DNA of 15,823 nt from Humitalea sp038249305 (GTDB taxonomy: Bacteria > Pseudomonadota > Alphaproteobacteria > Acetobacterales > Acetobacteraceae), in NCBI GenBank assembly GCA_038249305.1, contig JBBRWI010000076.1, positions 1-15,823 of the forward strand. Direction: 5' to 3'. Shown here piece by piece: positions 1-6,401 of the stretch. The first letter of the stretch is position 1. Each line of letters starts with the position of its first letter. The translations under genes and the position numbers were made by a program. Under the pieces are notes generated by a model. That model searched no databases. It was not told the origin of the DNA and saw only the letters and a list, made by a program, of their open reading frames with translations.

Positions 1-27
1 AGGCGCGGCGCGATCAGGCTGCCTGAG

Positions 28-270
28 ATGGCTGCCATCTCGGCCGTGTTCACGATCAGCCACGTCGCCGCTCTGCTCGGCGAGGACGAGGAATGGCTGC
101 ACGAGCTCTCGATCGACATGTTTCCCGAAGACGGCCGCCTGAGTAACTATGGTGTCGGCGAAGACAGTGTATGCGCGTTTACGCCGTTTGGCATCGAGTG
201 CCTGCGAGAGATCATCGATGATGCGCGCAGCGCAGGCAGAGCGCCGCCAAAGGCTGGCACCGGAAGATAA
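28..270 (+). CDS. small acidic protein of unknown function
   Basis: An 80-residue reading frame from ATG to TAA. I do not recognise a characterised family. The first 65 residues look like a compact folded domain, with the acidic stretch LLGEDEEWLHELSIDMFPEDG followed by YGVGED and a C-terminal helix ECLREIIDDARS. The last dozen residues are a basic, Pro/Gly-rich tail. I recall similar short hypothetical proteins in alphaproteobacteria but could not search for them. There is no signal peptide or membrane segment. No strong Shine-Dalgarno is visible, and the window edge is only 27 bases upstream, so the true start could differ. Codons such as AGT, AAC, TAT, GTA and TTT are more frequent than in the neighbouring housekeeping genes, which hints at an accessory origin. 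The 146 bases between it and ubiG show no gene or clear terminator. Confidence 0.55.
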   Translation: MAAISAVFTISHVAALLGEDEEWLHELSIDMFPEDGRLSNYGVGEDSVCAFTPFGIECLREIIDDARSAGRAPPKAGTGR

Positions 271-416
271 GGCACGCCGCGGTGCTCACCGGAGGCTTAC
301 TCCGCACCCCGCCGCCGGCACCATCCGCCAGCGCGCCGCGACGCGATCCCGCAACCATAACACGAGCCCAGCCAAGACCAAATCAGCTCGGTGACCAGCC
401 GGGTGAATAATTCGGG

Positions 417-1145
417 CTAGCCCCGTGCGGCCATCATGAAGTTCACCGCGACATCCCGCCCCAGGCGGAACTGGCCGGAACGCAGGTCGGGCAGCAGCCC
501 CGTGACCTCGGCCGGCCGCAGCCCCGCGCCACGCAGCAGCCCGCCCAATTCGGCCGGCGTCACGAACAGCCGCCAGTCATGCGTGCCGCGCGGCAGCATC
601 CGCAGCAGGTATTCCGCGCCGGCGATGGCGAAAAGCCAGGACAGCCGCGTCCGGTTCAGCGTGGACAGCACCACCAGCCCCCCCGGCTTCACCAGTGCCG
701 CCAGGGCCGCACAAAAAGCCGGGCGCTGGTCGATCGGCACATGCTCGATCACCTCCAGCGCCAGCACCGCATCATAGCGGGCGCCAGTGGCGGCCAGGGC
801 CTCGGGGGTGGTCTGGCGGTAGTCCACCGCAACCCCGCCCGCCGCCGCATGGGCGCGCGCTGCCGCCAGCGCCGCGCCGGCCGCATCGATGCCGGTCACC
901 ACCGCCCCCTTGCGCGCCAAAGCCTCGGCGGCGAGGCCGGCGCCGCAGCCCACGTCCAGGATGTCCAGCCCCGCGACCGGGCCCAGCCGCCCGGCGATCC
1001 AGCCGATCCGCGCCGGATTCATCCGGTGCAGCGGCGCCATCGGCCCGGCCGGGTCCCACCAGCGGTCGGCCAGCGCATCGAAGCGGCGGATTTCGCCTGG
1101 CTCGGCAGTGTTCGGTACGGCTGTGGCGGGGGTGACTGCAGGCAT
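417..1145 (-). CDS. ubiG: ubiquinone biosynthesis O-methyltransferase UbiG
   Basis: A 242-residue class I SAM-dependent methyltransferase. UbiG carries out the two O-methylation steps on the hydroxylated ring during ubiquinone synthesis, at the inner membrane. The SAM-binding motif I is DILDVGCGAG at residues 61-70, followed by the acidic end of strand beta2 (VTGID, 83-87). Family-typical stretches are RFDALADRWWDP near residue 21, HRMNPARIGWI at 40-50, EVIEHV at 131-136 and a C-terminal NFMMAARG. The open frame extends far upstream antisense to lysC. I chose the ATG at 1145 because family similarity begins about 18 residues after it and the upstream translation is non-protein-like. It is divergent from lysC with about 109 bp between the starts, so both promoters must lie there. 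Length matches the family (about 240-250 aa). Confidence 0.93.
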   Translation of the reverse strand: MPAVTPATAVPNTAEPGEIRRFDALADRWWDPAGPMAPLHRMNPARIGWIAGRLGPVAGLDILDVGCGAGLAAEALARKGAVVTGIDAAGAALAAARAHAAAGGVAVDYRQTTPEALAATGARYDAVLALEVIEHVPIDQRPAFCAALAALVKPGGLVVLSTLNRTRLSWLFAIAGAEYLLRMLPRGTHDWRLFVTPAELGGLLRGAGLRPAEVTGLLPDLRSGQFRLGRDVAVNFMMAARG

Positions 1146-1254
1146 CGGGGGCGGCTCCGGTTGCGGTGCGGCACCGCGCTCGGTAGATGTCCCGCCCCTG
1201 CGCCGCGTGCAACCGGCCGGACGCCACCTGCCGGAAGAAGACCACATCCCTCCG

Positions 1255-2496
1255 ATGGCCCGTATCGTGATGAAGTTCGGCGGCACCTCCGTCGCCGACC
1301 TGGACCGTATCCGCAACGTCGCCGCGCGGGTCGCGCGCGAGGTGACGGCCGGGCATGAGGTCGCGGTGGTGGTCTCGGCCATGTCCGGGGTCACCAACCA
1401 ACTGGTCAAATGGTGCAATGAGTTGTCATCGCTGCACGACCAGGCCGAATACGACACCGTGGTCGCCACCGGCGAACAGGTCACGATCGGGCTGACCGCC
1501 ATCGCTTTGCAGACGGCCGGCGTCGATGCGAGGTCGTGGCAGGGCTGGCAGGTGCCGATCGTGACCGATGCCGCCCATGGCAAGGCACGGGTCGAAGCGA
1601 TCGAGGGCGACCGCCTGATCGCCGCGATGCAGGCAGGCCAGGTGCCGGTGGTCGCGGGCTTCCAGGGGGTCGGGCCGGATGGGCGGGTGACCACGCTCGG
1701 CCGCGGCGGGTCCGACCTGTCGGCCGTCGCCTTGGCGGCGGCGGTCAAGGCCGACCGTTGCGACATCTACACCGATGTCGATGGCATCTACACCACCGAT
1801 CCGCGCATGGTGCCGCGCGCGAAAAAACTGCAACGCATCGCCTATGAGGAGATGCTGGAACTGGCCTCGGTCGGCGCCAAGGTGTTGCAGACGCGCAGCG
1901 TCGAACTCGCCATGAAGGCCCGCGTGCGTGTGCAGGTATTGAGCAGCTTCGCGGACCTCCCAGGTTCGCTCGTGGTGGATGAGGATGAGATCGTGGAACA
2001 GCCGCTGGTGACCGGTGTGGCCTATTCGCGCGACGAGGCGAAGGTGACGCTTCGTCGCGTCCCCGACCGTCCCGGCATCGCCGCGGGGGTGTTCGGCCCG
2101 CTGGCCGAGGCCAATGTCAACGTGGACATGATCGTGCAGAACCTGGGCGCCGACGGCACCACCGACATGACCTTCACCCTCAGCCGCGCCGACCTGCCGC
2201 GGGCGCAGCAGGTGCTGGAGGAGAACCGCGCCACCATCGGCTACGAGGCGCTGCTGGCCGACCCGGCGGTCGCCAAGATCAGCATCGTCGGCATCGGCAT
2301 GCGCAGCCACGCCGGTGTCGCCGCGACCATGTTCAGCACGCTGGCGGCCCGCGGCATCAACATCCAGGTGATCTCGACCAGCGAGATCAAGACCTCGGTT
2401 CTGGTGGGCGCCGACTACACCGAACTCGCGGTGCGGGCGCTGCATACCGCCTATGGGTTGGATGGACCCGAAGCCCCGGCCGAGGGAGGCCAGTGA
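1255..2496 (+). CDS. lysC: aspartate kinase (feedback-regulated, two ACT domains)
   Basis: Phosphorylates L-aspartate with ATP, the committed step towards lysine (or diaminopimelate), threonine and methionine. The 413-residue protein opens with the kinase signature KFGGTSV at residues 7-13, contains TLGRGGSDLSA and the DVDGIYTTDPR loop of the amino-acid kinase fold, and ends with two ACT domains. ACT1 is around DRPGIAAGVFGPLAEANVNV; ACT2 runs from ISIVGIGMRSHAGVA to the end and carries the INIQVISTSEIK segment found in lysine/threonine-inhibited enzymes. I chose ATG 1255 because MARIVMKFGG is the family N-terminus and a GAAGAAG ribosome site lies at 1234-1240. The upstream in-frame extension overlaps ubiG antisense and is not coding. 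Its TGA overlaps the start of the next gene. An internal start that could yield a separate regulatory subunit is listed separately. Confidence 0.95.
   Translation: MARIVMKFGGTSVADLDRIRNVAARVAREVTAGHEVAVVVSAMSGVTNQLVKWCNELSSLHDQAEYDTVVATGEQVTIGLTAIALQTAGVDARSWQGWQVPIVTDAAHGKARVEAIEGDRLIAAMQAGQVPVVAGFQGVGPDGRVTTLGRGGSDLSAVALAAAVKADRCDIYTDVDGIYTTDPRMVPRAKKLQRIAYEEMLELASVGAKVLQTRSVELAMKARVRVQVLSSFADLPGSLVVDEDEIVEQPLVTGVAYSRDEAKVTLRRVPDRPGIAAGVFGPLAEANVNVDMIVQNLGADGTTDMTFTLSRADLPRAQQVLEENRATIGYEALLADPAVAKISIVGIGMRSHAGVAATMFSTLAARGINIQVISTSEIKTSVLVGADYTELAVRALHTAYGLDGPEAPAEGGQ
1981..1995 (+). promoter_or_regulatory. possible internal ribosome site and GTG start inside lysC
   Basis: GAGGA at 1981-1985 is followed seven bases later by an in-frame GTG (1993-1995) at lysC codon 247. 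Starting there would give a 167-residue protein consisting only of the ACT domains. Some aspartate kinases (Corynebacterium LysC, Bacillus aspartokinase II) make such a beta subunit from an internal start near codon 250. Seen: the motif, spacing and frame. Inferred: any use of it. The GAGGATGAG run also simply encodes an acidic linker, so chance is a real alternative. Confidence 0.3.
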
Positions 2497-3542
2497 TGCC
2501 CGACGGCGCCGAGGTGCCGGCCGCGGCCTATGCGGCGCTCGACCGCCTGATGGCGCGGGGCTGCGCGTTTTTCGGCTGCCGCTATGCGCTAATGGGCGGG
2601 GCGATGTCCTGGGTCAGCGAACGCAACCTGGTCGCCGCCCTGTCGAACGCCGGGGCCTTTGGCGTGATCGCCTGCGGGTCGATGGACCCGGCCCGGCTGG
2701 AGGCCGAGATCGCCGGCACCCAGGCGCTCACCCAAAAGCCCTTTGGCGTGAACCTGATCACCATGCATCCGCGGTTGCTGGACCTGGTGCAGGTCTGCCT
2801 GGCGGCCAAGGTCACCCACATTGTCTTTGCTGGCGGCATCCCGCCCGGCCCCGCCTTGCGGGCGGCCAAGGATGGCGGCGCCAAGGTCGTGTGCTTCACG
2901 CCGGCGCTGGCGCTGGGCAAGAAGCTTGTCCGCTCCGGCGCCGATGCGCTGGTGATCGAGGGCAATGAGGCCGGCGGCCATATCGGCCCCGTCTCGCTGA
3001 ACGTGCTGGCGCAGGAAATCCTGCCGCACCTGCGCGATGTGCCGGTGTTCGTCGCCGGCGGCATCGGGCGGGGGGAGGCGATCCTTTCCTACCTCGAAAT
3101 GGGTGCGGCGGGCGCGCAGTTGGGCACCCGCTTCGTGACCGCCACCGAAAGCATCGCCCATGCCCGCTTCAAGCAGGCCTTCATCCGCGGCAATGCGCGC
3201 GATGCGGTGCCGACACTGCAGATCGACGAGCGTTTTCCGGTGATACCGGTACGCGCGCTGGTGAACGAGGGCACCAAGCGCTTCATGGCCCATCAGGCCG
3301 CGATGCTGGCCAAGTTCCAGTCGGGCGAGTTGACCAAGGAAGCCGCCCAGTTGGAGATCGAACACTTCTGGGCCGGCGCGTTGCGCCGCGCGGTGATCGA
3401 CGGCGATGTCGAAAGCGGCAGCGTCATGGCCGGGCAGAGCGTCGGCATGGTGACCCGCGAAGCCCCGGTGGCCGAGATCGTGGCCGAGTTGATCGGGCAG
3501 GCCGCATCCGCCCTCGCCGCGCGCATGGCGGCCGCCGCGTGA
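2496..3542 (+). CDS. nitronate monooxygenase family flavoprotein
   Basis: A 348-residue FMN-dependent TIM-barrel protein of the nitronate monooxygenase/2-nitropropane dioxygenase family, which is related to FabK. Seen: an N-terminal GAMSWVSERNLVAALSNAGAF block, PFGVNLITMHP on the next strand, the FMN/active-site loop EGNEAGGHIGPVS with the conserved His near residue 167, VFVAGGIGRG (phosphate-binding region) and LEMGAAGAQLGTRFV. The family oxidises alkyl nitronates such as propionate-3-nitronate, but many members have no proven substrate, so the physiological role is open. The ATG overlaps the lysC stop (TGATG), with a GGGAGG site at 2483-2488 inside lysC. The coupling implies shared transcription, although no metabolic link to aspartate is evident. 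A GTG one codon earlier is also possible. No signal peptide, so cytoplasmic. Confidence 0.85.
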   Translation: MPDGAEVPAAAYAALDRLMARGCAFFGCRYALMGGAMSWVSERNLVAALSNAGAFGVIACGSMDPARLEAEIAGTQALTQKPFGVNLITMHPRLLDLVQVCLAAKVTHIVFAGGIPPGPALRAAKDGGAKVVCFTPALALGKKLVRSGADALVIEGNEAGGHIGPVSLNVLAQEILPHLRDVPVFVAGGIGRGEAILSYLEMGAAGAQLGTRFVTATESIAHARFKQAFIRGNARDAVPTLQIDERFPVIPVRALVNEGTKRFMAHQAAMLAKFQSGELTKEAAQLEIEHFWAGALRRAVIDGDVESGSVMAGQSVGMVTREAPVAEIVAELIGQAASALAARMAAAA

Positions 3543-3605
3543 CGCTTTTCGAAACGCAGCACGCGGCGTTTGCCGCCGGCCGCCGGGCGGGCTAGGGACA
3601 CCGCC

Positions 3606-4646
3606 GTGGCTATTGACCTCAAGCGCGCTCCGCGACCCGATCCTCACGCCGGTGAGGCCGCCCGCGTCGGTGAGGAACTGCGCGATGCGCGGATGTCCCT
3701 CGGTGTTTCGATCGAGGAGACGGCCGAGCAACTCCGGATCAACCGCCGCTACCTGTCCGCCCTGGAGGAAGGCCGCGTGCGCGACCTGCCAGGCGCGGCC
3801 TATGCCATCGGTTTCGTCCGCACCTATGCCAGCGCGGTCGGGCTGGACGCCGATGAGATGGTCCGCCGGTTCCGCGACGGCGCCGGCGCCGCCACCCGCA
3901 CCGGCACCGACCTGGTCTTCCCCGAACCAGTTCCGGAACGCGGCGTGCCGGCGGGCGCGGTGATACTGGTCGGCGCGGTGCTGGTCATCGGAGCCTATGT
4001 AGGCTGGTATCAATGGAGCGGTTCGGGCAACCGGACCGTCGATGCCGTCCCGGCCCTGCCGGCGCGGCTGGAGGAAACCGCCCGCCTGGGTGCGCAACTG
4101 CCGGCGCTGCCGCCGGCTGGGCCGGGGGGCATTCCCGGCCCGACGGTACCGGCGACGACGACCGCGGCCCAGGCATTGGGAGCACGCCCCGCACCCGCCG
4201 CGACGCCCGCCTCCGCGGCCCCGCAAGCCGCGGGACGCCCCGGCGCCGCCGCCCCGGCTGCATCACCGGTCGCACCGCCCCCCGTACCGGCCGGCACGCT
4301 GGTCGCGAGCGTCCCGCCCACCGTCGCACCGCCGCCGCCGACACCGCCCGCCGCCGCGGCTACCCGCATCAACCTGCGAGCGCAGGACGAGGCCTGGGTG
4401 CAGATCCGCGACCCGCGCAGCGGACAGGTGCTGTTGAACCGCGTGCTGCGCGCCGGCGAAACCTTCCAGGTGCCGCCCGGCGATGGGCTGTTGTTGACCA
4501 CCGGGCGCGCCCAATCGCTGGAGGTCGCGGTGGACGGCCAGCCGTCGCAGATCCTGGCCGGACGCGTTGGCGTGGTGCGCGACGTCGCGCTGACGCCGGA
4601 TACGCTGCGCGCGGCCCGCCCGGCAGGGGCTGCCGCACCGCGCTAG
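3606..4646 (+). CDS. rodZ: RodZ-like HTH / single-pass membrane protein
   Basis: A 346-residue protein with RodZ architecture. An N-terminal helix-turn-helix domain (about residues 20-90, with GEELRDARMSLGVSIEETAEQL and YLSALEEGR) is followed by a single membrane helix at about 116-136, a long Ala/Pro linker (about 140-255) and a C-terminal DUF4115-type periplasmic domain (INLRAQDEAWVQIRD through GRVGVVRDVALTPD). RodZ links MreB filaments to the wall-elongation machinery. In alphaproteobacteria the orthology is by architecture, so the symbol is tentative. I chose GTG 3606 because AGGGA lies at 3594-3598 with good spacing; a TTG 12 codons upstream is less likely. The Ala/Pro linker is unusually long and low-complexity. 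The gene is normally followed by ispG; here the gap is about 1.75 kb. Its TAG stop is part of the CTAG edge of the adjoining palindromic repeat. Confidence 0.83.
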   Translation: MAIDLKRAPRPDPHAGEAARVGEELRDARMSLGVSIEETAEQLRINRRYLSALEEGRVRDLPGAAYAIGFVRTYASAVGLDADEMVRRFRDGAGAATRTGTDLVFPEPVPERGVPAGAVILVGAVLVIGAYVGWYQWSGSGNRTVDAVPALPARLEETARLGAQLPALPPAGPGGIPGPTVPATTTAAQALGARPAPAATPASAAPQAAGRPGAAAPAASPVAPPPVPAGTLVASVPPTVAPPPPTPPAAAATRINLRAQDEAWVQIRDPRSGQVLLNRVLRAGETFQVPPGDGLLLTTGRAQSLEVAVDGQPSQILAGRVGVVRDVALTPDTLRAARPAGAAAPR

Positions 4647-4750
4647 AGCAATATCGGATCAGATGGAATCATCTGATCCGATTTCTTGCTCTAGATTCAA
4701 CGGCTTCTAGAGCACGAGATCGATCCAATTGGATCGATCTCGTGCGCTAG
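4643..4750. repeat. bipartite palindromic repeat, copy A
   Basis: Two long palindromes separated by the 12-base spacer ATTCAACGGCTT. Hairpin 1 is 4643-4665 pairing with 4670-4694 around a GAAT loop, with small mismatches on the right arm. Hairpin 2 is 4707-4728 pairing with 4729-4750, with no loop base and one mismatch. Every arm begins or ends in CTAG. The inner arms also pair with each other (TGCTCTAGA at 4687-4695 with TCTAGAGCA at 4706-4714, 10-base loop), a structure that excludes hairpins 1 and 2. The same element occurs at 11516-11617. It lies between convergent genes (rodZ and the RTX gene), and its left CTAG supplies the rodZ stop codon. A bidirectional terminator or REP/BIME-like dispersed repeat is the simplest reading; neither is proved here. 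Confidence 0.9.
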
Positions 4751-4795
4751 GTGTTCGCCCCCATTGAGACGCTCCCCTGAACAGTGAGTAGACCC

Positions 4796-4808
4796 TCCTC
4801 GCGGAGGA
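4796..4808 (-). terminator. short hairpin downstream of the RTX gene
   Basis: TCCTC (4796-4800) and GAGGA (4804-4808) form a 5-bp stem with a GCG loop about 30 bases after the RTX stop. There is no T-run, so it is a weak terminator candidate. The palindromic repeat just beyond it may do the job instead. Confidence 0.22.
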
Positions 4809-4836
4809 ACGACCCGACGAACCCCTCCTCAAATCG

Positions 4837-5610
4837 TCAAAGTATGAAGTCGGTAGCAACCAGCGTCGTATCGGTGGTGATAACCAAGAAGGAGAAGTCC
4901 GCACGGCGGTCGAAATTCACGTCGCCACTGACAAGGAAACCGTTGGTGACCGCCTGCACCCTCAGCTCGCCGGGAGCGCCCGTGAAGCGGCTGACGATCG
5001 TGAAATCGTCATTCTGTTCGTTGCCCAAAATCGCGTCCACCTGCCACAGATCGATCTTGTCCCCGTCCGCGCGACGAAAATCGGTGATCACGTCGCGATT
5101 CGATACGCCAATCCCGGAGTCGTTGCTCGACTGAAACACGAATCTGTCGGCGCCACTTCCACCGGTCAGCCTGTCAACGCCGAGGCCGCCGACCAGCACA
5201 TCGTCACCAGCTCCACCACTGATGGTATCATTCCCGTTGAAGCCAAACAGGACGTCGTTGCTGTTGCCGCCAATAATCGTATCGTTGCCCCCAAGCAATA
5301 TCTGTACCGCGAGGTCCAGCCTGCCCGTGGAGGCCAGGTCGACCACAAACGCCGTATTGAACGGCGCAGCGACGGTGGCGTCGGTGAGAGTGAAGTTGAG
5401 CAACCCATCCGCGGAGGTCTGATTGAGCCCTGTTACGGTGCCTGTCACACCCCTCGGACCGAAACTGAAGTTACCTAGCAGCTCGGTGGACCCGCCTCCG
5501 CTATAGTCCAACACGATCTGGTTCGCTGTCGGGGAAGTGATATTCACAGCCTGGAGCTGGCCTAACTGATCCAATCGAAGCGCGCCGTTGACGGCCGTTA
5601 GAGTCGCCAT
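4837..5610 (-). CDS. small RTX-type calcium-binding protein, probably type I secreted
   Basis: A 257-residue protein with about five to six glycine/aspartate nonapeptide repeats between residues 107 and 157 (GGNDTII, GGNSNDVLF, GFNGNDTIS, GGAGDDVLV, GGLGVDRLT, GGSGADRFV). These form a calcium-binding parallel beta-roll. The following segment, RDVITDFRRADGDKIDL, and the extreme C-terminus ATDFIL resemble the C-terminal region of serralysin-type proteins, which carries an uncleaved signal for ABC-type type I secretion. There is no N-terminal signal peptide, as expected for that route. The first 100 residues are beta-rich and contain no catalytic motif I recognise, so it is not a protease as it stands. 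ATG 5610 has AAGGA eight to nine bases upstream. The gene has visibly more A/T than its neighbours and no secretion genes beside it, which suggests acquisition. Confidence 0.85.
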   Translation of the reverse strand: MATLTAVNGALRLDQLGQLQAVNITSPTANQIVLDYSGGGSTELLGNFSFGPRGVTGTVTGLNQTSADGLLNFTLTDATVAAPFNTAFVVDLASTGRLDLAVQILLGGNDTIIGGNSNDVLFGFNGNDTISGGAGDDVLVGGLGVDRLTGGSGADRFVFQSSNDSGIGVSNRDVITDFRRADGDKIDLWQVDAILGNEQNDDFTIVSRFTGAPGELRVQAVTNGFLVSGDVNFDRRADFSFLVITTDTTLVATDFIL

Positions 5611-5633
5611 TTCTCGTTTCCTTCTTCGTGACG

Positions 5634-5656
5634 GGCAGCGAAATTATAGTGCTGCC
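5634..5656 (-). promoter_or_regulatory. candidate -10 box of the RTX gene within a dyad
   Basis: A perfect TATAAT on the minus strand (5643-5648) lies about 33 bases upstream of the RTX start. It is bracketed by GGCAGC (5634-5639) and its complement GCTGCC (5651-5656). The dyad would place a repressor over the -10, but the arms are only 6 bp. No convincing -35 is seen at 16-18 bp spacing. Confidence 0.42.
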
Positions 5657-5841
5657 AGCATGAAAGCCGCCCAGGGGGAGCGAACGGGCTCCCGGACAGT
5701 GTCAGGGCGAAGTTTGCTCTGTCTGCTGTGTATTCGGTGCAGGGGTTGGTGTGGTTAGCGGCCGGAGGCAAAAATTCCACGTGCCGGCCGGCCAGGGCAT
5801 TCACTTCGGCGGTGGTTGGTCGCTTGCGGTAATTCCGCGAG

Positions 5842-6130
5842 TTGGTGATGGCCTCTAGCGGGACCAGTGAGATCATGCGCCGGCTAAGGGTTGGCCAAGC
5901 CAGTGGTCTGGCGGTGGCAGGAACGCGTCATGCAGGACAGAGCGGTTGGCCCGCTGCGCGACAAGACGCAAACCCGGCAAGCCGCCGCTGCCGGCTGAGA
6001 CTGTGCAGCGCGTTCTCGACCTGACCCTCGCCAACCCGCCCGGCGAGACCAGCACCGAAGCCTCTGCGCCATGGCCGAGGCCGGCCGGCATCGGTGCCAT
6101 CCGCGCGCAGCGAGTTTGGCAGGCCAAGCC
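5842..6130 (+). pseudogene. IS630-family transposase, degenerate N-terminal fragment
   Basis: Pieces of an IS630-type transposase N-terminus appear in three successive frames. GTSEIMRRLRVGQ is read near 5857, PVVWRWQERVMQD and LRDKT from 5900, then RKPGKPPLPAETVQRVLDL and LTLANPPGE from about 5967, and a poorly preserved AGIGAIRAQRVWQA near 6090-6125. These match, from family knowledge, the HTH and linker regions that precede the DDE catalytic domain. At least two single-base shifts break it, and the catalytic half is absent. It is therefore inactive. Its right edge abuts an IS5-type remnant in the opposite orientation, so one element probably inserted into, or recombined with, the other. The 185 bases to its left (5657-5841) show no gene I can support. 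Confidence 0.7.
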
Positions 6131-6133
6131 GGA

Positions 6134-6261
6134 ACCACCGCTTCGAGGATTAGGCGGTTGTCGCGGGCAGTCACACCGCGATCCGATGCCTTGCGCGGCA
6201 AAAGCGACGCCACCTTCGCCCAAGTCACATCATTAACGACAAGGCGATCACGATCCACCAT
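6134..6261 (-). pseudogene. IS5-family transposase, N-terminal remnant
   Basis: The minus strand begins MVDRDRLVVNDVTWAKVASLLP and continues through SDRGVTARDNRLILEAV, about 43 residues. This matches my knowledge of the N-terminal domain of IS5-family (IS427-like) transposases, where it precedes the RTGAPWRDLP segment. That segment and all of the DDE domain are missing: similarity stops at about 6134, and the frame continues into the antisense of the IS630 remnant. The start-proximal DNA (6262 onward) may still hold the original element end, but I could not identify an inverted repeat with a partner. Non-functional. Confidence 0.65.
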
Positions 6262-6401
6262 GCTGCAAACTCGGCCATGGCAGAGCTTGAATCGTAGCTT
6301 CGGCCGCGCCAGTACCCCTTATTGTCAAAGGACCCCAGGCCCGGCCCTTCATCCCGGGCGCCAGCGATGGCATAAAGGCGCCAAGATCGGAGCCTTCGCG
6401 C
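6262..6401. other. ispG leader, probably containing the old IS end
   Basis: 140 bases between the IS5 remnant and ispG. I see no gene. A perfect TTGACA is present on the minus strand near 6322-6328 but has no matching -10, so I do not call a promoter. CGGAG at 6388-6392 serves as the ispG ribosome site. The native ispG promoter, or read-through from rodZ, must operate across this disrupted interval. Confidence 0.4.

Noticed and set aside
1146..1766. A 207-codon N-terminal extension of the ubiG frame
   Set aside because: It lies antisense to lysC, is Thr/Ser/Arg-rich and unlike any methyltransferase extension; the ATG at 1145 fits the family.
2589..4226. A 545-codon open frame on the minus strand opposite the nitronate monooxygenase and rodZ genes
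   Set aside because: Its translation is Arg/Gly/His-rich without domains and mirrors the codon structure of well-recognised genes on the other strand; long antisense frames are expected at this G/C content.
4707..4904. A 65-codon minus-strand frame reading out of palindromic repeat A
   Set aside because: It consists largely of repeat-arm sequence and overlaps the RTX C-terminus; no sign of selection as protein.
5598..5876. A 92-codon minus-strand frame upstream of the RTX gene
   Set aside because: No recognisable domain, overlaps the probable RTX promoter and the IS630 remnant; no ribosome site or neighbour supports it.
6319..6330. Perfect TTGACA on the minus strand before ispG
   Set aside because: No acceptable -10 at 15-19 bp, and it would drive only the dead IS5 remnant.
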